DNA of 64,000 nucleotides from Bimastos eiseni (taxonomy: Eukaryota > Annelida > Clitellata > Crassiclitellata > Lumbricidae): NCBI GenBank assembly GCA_959347315.1, contig OY365807.1:9594530-9658529 (forward strand), given 5' to 3'. Under the pieces are notes generated by a model that had not been told where the DNA came from, did no database searches, and saw only the letters and a list, made by a program, of their open reading frames with translations. A program made the position numbers and the translations under genes. Below, in pieces: positions 59,731 through 64,000 of this stretch; the first letter of the stretch is position 1, and each line of letters opens with the position of its first letter.

Positions 59731-60663
59731 GGTGGTATTCACAAGACAGGGTTAACGCTAATACCCGTATCAAATGTGGTCTATGCCCGACTAGTGGGCT
59801 ATATCGCTATTCATGAGACGGTATTAGCCCTCTAGTCGGGGTATAAGTCTAATCCCACTTAGAGGTAGGTTTAAGTCCGCTTAATACCAGCTTAAAAGAG
59901 AAAAACAAGATGGCAGCCCTTGTGCTTCGTTGCAGTCGACGTCGATTTAGACGTTGAAAGGTGTTTGAGAGGCACTATATTTACTCGCCTCTTTCACCGA
60001 GTTCCAAAATTATATTGCTTTTAATTTTTGGGTCAAACATGTTTCAAATTTGACGAGATGCCTGACGACATTGCATGCGAAATGTCGCCAATGAAGCGCA
60101 GTGTGTATAATAAGGATAGGCCTCATTTATTGGCTGGGATTGGTTTGTTCTCACAACAAGTCTACAGCGTAGCACCTACTTATTCAAGAACGCTGCGTCT
60201 AATCGAAGTTGTTGTCCTAAGGGTAGTTCCGATAATGGTCAAGGTCCGGTTTCCAGAGGGATCAGAGTAACTTTACGGCGAGAGTTGGTAAGCAGAGGAA
60301 TATCATTTATTGTGCCTAAGCCGCTGCTGATAGTTATAAGCATAGGGCCTATAGGCAATTTCCAGACAAATGCAGTTTTAAGAAAAGGGTAAAGCAGTCG
60401 TTCATCTTCGCGTATTGATCAACAAAATTCTTTACGCTTGTGAACGTTCATATCTGTAGCAGTATCATAGCGCATAAACACTTTTGCGCATGCGCAGTAG
60501 CCCGTCATCTACAGTTATACGGTACTTATACCCAGACTAACTATTCCGCCCGCTAAGTCGCGCTCGTGAATAGCTACCACGGGTTAGTTTTAGCCAGGGT
60601 ATAGCTAACCTCGAAACAGGCTCTAATACCGTATTACCGTAACTCTGTCTTGTGAATACCGCC
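59731..60663. mobile_element. 933-bp inverted-repeat element inserted at the edge of a hAT element
   Basis: Ends GGTGGTATTCACAAGACAG and complement of GGCGGTATTCACAAGACAG; the inverted repeat continues with AGTTAA/CGCTAATACC-type sequence for about 40 bases. The flanks are CTGG on both sides (59727-59730 and 60664-60667), so the duplication is 2 to 4 bases depending on where the end is placed. The interior has further CTAATACC/GTATTAG words near both ends. The frame 60028-60270 shows no transposase motif. Superfamily not determined. Confidence 0.75.
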
Positions 60664-60679
60664 CTGGTGTTGTCCATGG

Positions 60680-61605
60680 TACACCTCGAGATCAATGCTC
60701 TAAGCTGAATTATAAGATTCCTAGTCTTTGATTAGCGCCAGAACCTTCTTTTAAGTGAAGGCAAATGGGCCGTATTGCATCTTTAAGACCAAGATCGAGA
60801 CTAATTAAGATCGATGCATTCGAGACCAAGAAGAACGAGACCTCATGCCCTAGCCTAGCTTAGCCTAGCCTACTCGCAAACAATAAACCAGACAAAATAG
60901 CTTTGCTGGTCAATGCATTCACCAACAAATGCACTCTAGGATTTTCATTAAAAAAATAATATATAGCACACTGTGGCAACAAATTCAATAAATTAGGCTT
61001 CTATAATTAGGCCTATTTACCTACAAATAATTGATTGTAAGGCTAAGCTAACCGATCTTCGTTATTGACGTTATTAATAACTCTGCCTTAATCGGGGAAA
61101 TATTTTATTTCAGTTTTGAATAGTTTGAGATTGCTATGATATTACAAATTCACAATCATTGAACTTGAGTTCAGTTTAAATTAAAATTAACATTATTGAT
61201 TAAAATAATAAGCTTAAAATCTTCAATGGGCATAGTATTATTCGTAACTCGCTGGGTGGTGCGAAATAGTTGAGAACTGGAAAGAAGCGCCGCCATGATC
61301 TGCATTGCTCCGCCCTCCCGGTGGCAATAAAAAATGGACACAAGTTATCGTTTTTATGTGGCGAATAATTCGTGAAATGTGCTGATTCCCAGCGCCAAAA
61401 TATTGTTAAGTATTCAGAAAATAGGTGATATACTGGCCGATTTCGGTTCAGTGATGGCCGGAGTTTGCGTGGGGATTCGCGGCCTGTATTCACATCGGAA
61501 CCGCTACACTAATATCTCATAACTAAACCCCCTTCCTCCCGACTCGGTATTCTGGTTAGACCGATCCACAGACTTTTTTTCCTGTGCGAATAGTCTATTG
61601 TAAAG
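60680..61605. other. Upstream region of the ANKRD50-like gene
   Basis: Contains a short GACCAAGATCGAGAC fragment (60785-60845) related to the element at 21040, a CTAGC repeat patch (60850-60870) and AT-rich sequence. The promoter and 5' untranslated region of the gene at 61606 should lie in the last part, but no clear TATA box was found. Confidence 0.4.
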
Positions 61606-64000
61606 ATGACGACTAGTTTGCTGCAAGGCAAGCAGTTCTTCTGCCGCGACTGGATATTCAGCAAGCTTTTCCGTTGCTTAGAGAATCGAGGCGCAACGGC
61701 CCGATCTTACGGTATGATAATCGTGGGTGGCCCGGGATGTGGAAAAAGCGCTCTGTGCTGTGAAATGGTTTGGCCGACGGCCACAGAGGGTCGCCAGACG
61801 ATGCTGAGCAAGCGAATCCTTGCTCATTACTTCTGTCAGGCTCATGATGTCGAAACCCTCTCAATTGCAAATTTCATCCATTGTATTGTCGATCAGCTGT
61901 CAAAATCTTCGCTGATCAGCGGTTATGTTGATCAGATCAGAGAACCTACAGAACAGGGGTTATTTGATCCACTCCAGTGTGATGCAGATCCAGACGAGGT
62001 GTTTCGCGGTGCTGTGCTCATTCCACTCTGTGGAGTTCCACCACCGGCTGAAAATCTGTTTATTCTGGTTGATTCGCTCGACGAGTCCTATTTGCAGCCT
62101 TGCACTGATAGATCAACAGGAAGTAGTCGTACAATTGCAGAGCTCCTTGCGAATCATCATCACCTATTTCCTGACTGGTTGCTTTTCGTGTGTTCAGCAC
62201 GAAAGCAGAGCAAGTCTGTCACCCGACAGTTTGCTGGGTTTAAGAAAATCGGATTGGACGACCTGAGGAAGTCTCACGTGGTCCGTGATGTTCAGCAATA
62301 CATACTGTGCCGGTTGGACCGTGAAGACCGGTTGCGGCAGCACCTTAACCGTGAGACGGCCGAAATGCTGAACCAGTTGCACATCAAGAGCAATGGCTGT
62401 TTCCTTTACCTTGAGAAGGTGCTTGACGGCGTTGTCGATAACTTCATTTTGCTTCAGGAGATTCGCGACATACCTGGCACTTTGAATGGGCTCTATCTGT
62501 GGCTATGCCAGCGACTCTTTCCAAAAAAGCTGTTTGCCAAAGTTCAGCCTATACTGAATGTGATCTTTGCTGCGAGACATCCTCTGACCGAGATGGAGCT
62601 GTATAGCTGTGTCTTTACCCACGACACTTCTCTGACCTTTGACGAATTTCACCAAAACATGGGCTTCCTTTCAAAAATCTTGATCGAGGGACGCGACGGA
62701 ACGAAGATCATATTTCATCAGAGTTTTGCCGAGTGGCTTCTTGATGTCAAGTACTGCACACAGAGATATCTTTGCGTTCCAGGTGAAGGCCATGCGATGC
62801 TGGCCCTTAGTTTTACACTGCATGCTGCAGGACTTTCGTCAGTTGAAGTGCATCATTTTGCACTGCATTTGGTACGTTGTGCTATTCCACCTCCGCTTGA
62901 GTCGTTTCACTATCCGCTTTGGTTGATGATGAGTGGGGCTAACACTGAAGACTCGCTTGTTGACGAGGTTCCAAAGGACCAAGCAGTCGTCGATCTTCTG
63001 CTGAAAGCAGGTGCTAGGCTACCGATTGATGAAGCGCTCGTGAGCAGCATCACAGGGCTGAGCACGTCAGCAAACATCGAAGATGAAGGCGTGCTCTTCA
63101 GTCGTGAGGATTCACTGCCGGAGGAGTTGGACAGCAACGGGAGAACGGCTCTTTGCAACGCTGCGTTTCAGGGTAACCTTTCCCAAGTGATGTCGCTCCT
63201 TTCAAAGGGAACTGATCTTGAGCTCGTTGACTCTAGTGGGCAGACGGCGCTCTGTCTGTCAGCGAGGCATGGTCACACAGAGATTGTTGCTGCGCTTCTG
63301 GCAGCTGGAGCACTGGTCAACCATGCAGACCACGAGGGATGGACAGCCCTCCGGTCGTCTGCTTGGGGCGGACATAGCGATGTGGTGACTCTGCTTCTCG
63401 AAGCGGGGGCCGAGGTTGACCTGGCGGACAATGAGGGGCGGACGGCTCTGAGGGCTGCTGCCTGGGGTGGTCATGACGACATAGTTCTGAAGCTGCTCGA
63501 AAATGGGGCTCTTGTGAATAGCGTCGACAAAGAGGGACGTACTGCACTCATTGCCACTTCGTACATGGGCCATTCGAAGATTGTGCAGCACCTTCTCGGC
63601 CACGGCGCATTCATTAACCACGAGGACATCGATGGCCGAACGGCGCTCTCTGTTGCTGCGCTCTGCATCCCAACCAGTCGAACCCTGCTCGATGTGATTG
63701 GCCTTCTCATAGAAAATGGGGCCAAGGTCGATCATGAGGACAAGGACGGAATGACGCCGCTGCTTGTTGCTGCCTACGAAGGCCACCCTGAAATCTGTGA
63801 GCTGCTGTTGGAAAATGATGCAAATGTGGATCACTGCGACCAGTCAGGTCGAACGCCACTGGACGCGGCCGTCTCCATGGGCAACAGCACCGTTGTCCGA
63901 ACTCTGTTGTTCTGGGGAGCTAGTGTCGATCGGATCGACTCCGATGGACGATCGGTGCTTTGTTGTGCGGCTCAGCAAGGCAATGCGGAGGTTGTTCAAC
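61606..64000 (+). CDS. ANKRD50-like: ANKRD50-like NTPase with ankyrin repeats, 3' end outside the window
   Basis: An open frame of 798 codons from ATG at 61606 (MTTSLLQGKQFFCRDWIF) to the right edge without a stop or visible intron. Residues 41-49 are a P-loop (GGPGCGKSA), 151-160 a Walker B strand (LFILVDSLDE), and 280-500 a helical region typical of STAND-type NTPases. From about residue 508 ankyrin repeats follow in register (NGRTALCNAAF, HEGWTALRSSAWGGH, NEGRTALRAAAWGGH, KEGRTALI, DIDGRTALSVAAL, KDGMTPLLVAAYEGH, SGRTPLDAA), at least eight before the edge. Order and repeat wording match ANKRD50, which in human cells works with SNX27-retromer in endosome-to-surface recycling; that role is known only from the vertebrate protein. 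The minus-strand frames at 62910-63834 are shadows. Confidence 0.92.
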   Translation, partial: MTTSLLQGKQFFCRDWIFSKLFRCLENRGATARSYGMIIVGGPGCGKSALCCEMVWPTATEGRQTMLSKRILAHYFCQAHDVETLSIANFIHCIVDQLSKSSLISGYVDQIREPTEQGLFDPLQCDADPDEVFRGAVLIPLCGVPPPAENLFILVDSLDESYLQPCTDRSTGSSRTIAELLANHHHLFPDWLLFVCSARKQSKSVTRQFAGFKKIGLDDLRKSHVVRDVQQYILCRLDREDRLRQHLNRETAEMLNQLHIKSNGCFLYLEKVLDGVVDNFILLQEIRDIPGTLNGLYLWLCQRLFPKKLFAKVQPILNVIFAARHPLTEMELYSCVFTHDTSLTFDEFHQNMGFLSKILIEGRDGTKIIFHQSFAEWLLDVKYCTQRYLCVPGEGHAMLALSFTLHAAGLSSVEVHHFALHLVRCAIPPPLESFHYPLWLMMSGANTEDSLVDEVPKDQAVVDLLLKAGARLPIDEALVSSITGLSTSANIEDEGVLFSREDSLPEELDSNGRTALCNAAFQGNLSQVMSLLSKGTDLELVDSSGQTALCLSARHGHTEIVAALLAAGALVNHADHEGWTALRSSAWGGHSDVVTLLLEAGAEVDLADNEGRTALRAAAWGGHDDIVLKLLENGALVNSVDKEGRTALIATSYMGHSKIVQHLLGHGAFINHEDIDGRTALSVAALCIPTSRTLLDVIGLLIENGAKVDHEDKDGMTPLLVAAYEGHPEICELLLENDANVDHCDQSGRTPLDAAVSMGNSTVVRTLLFWGASVDRIDSDGRSVLCCAAQQGNAEVVQ

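Noticed and set aside
62910..63834. Minus-strand frames of up to 191 codons
   Set aside because: Antisense shadows of the ankyrin-repeat coding region.

Overview
This window is eukaryotic nuclear DNA from an animal, most likely a marine invertebrate. The signs are intron-split genes with GT/AG boundaries, long AT-rich intergenic stretches, many microsatellites, CR1/L2-type LINE pieces, tRNA-like SINE modules and many short hAT-type elements with 8-bp target duplications. The species cannot be named from the sequence. There are no bacterial operons, CRISPR arrays or rRNA genes.

Layout. The left edge (1-422, minus) holds part of a Thr/Ser-rich, mucin-like exon. From 0.4 to 12 kb there are only simple repeats, LINE fragments and hAT-type elements. 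A four-exon gene for an unrecognised, probably nuclear protein of about 549 residues runs on the minus strand from 17041 to 12391, with a 722-bp hAT-like element in its first intron. At 22776-23630 (plus) lies an intact ORF that keeps the CENP-B/Tigger DNA-binding region and a helical tail but has lost the DDE transposase core. From 24 to 31 kb the DNA is AT-rich, with two LINE fragments. At 31063-34194 (minus) an intronless gene encodes a 1043-residue multi-pass membrane protein with a signal peptide. From 34 to 51 kb the window is repeat-dominated: a (CATC)n array, polypyrimidine tracts, minisatellites, a perfect 189-bp duplication, SINE modules and hAT-type elements. At the right edge (61606-64000, plus) an ANKRD50-like NTPase/ankyrin-repeat gene runs off the window.

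The standout structure is 51.6-55.9 kb. A hAT-type GAGACC-rich element (51639-55940, perfect 8-bp duplication GTAATAAT) was itself invaded by a 3.8-kb transposon (51769-55568) with terminal inverted repeats of about 160 bp and a 3-bp CAA duplication. The inner element carries a decayed minus-strand gene whose motifs look like those of an XPG/FEN1-type nuclease, not a DDE transposase; an Academ-like assignment is the best inference. Two uninterrupted copies of the outer element (4868-5290 and 58530-58982) show the pre-insertion site. A second nesting event, a 933-bp inverted-repeat element at the very edge of a hAT element, lies at 59467-60674.

The host genes do not form a visible pathway; they are independent loci separated by mobile-element debris.
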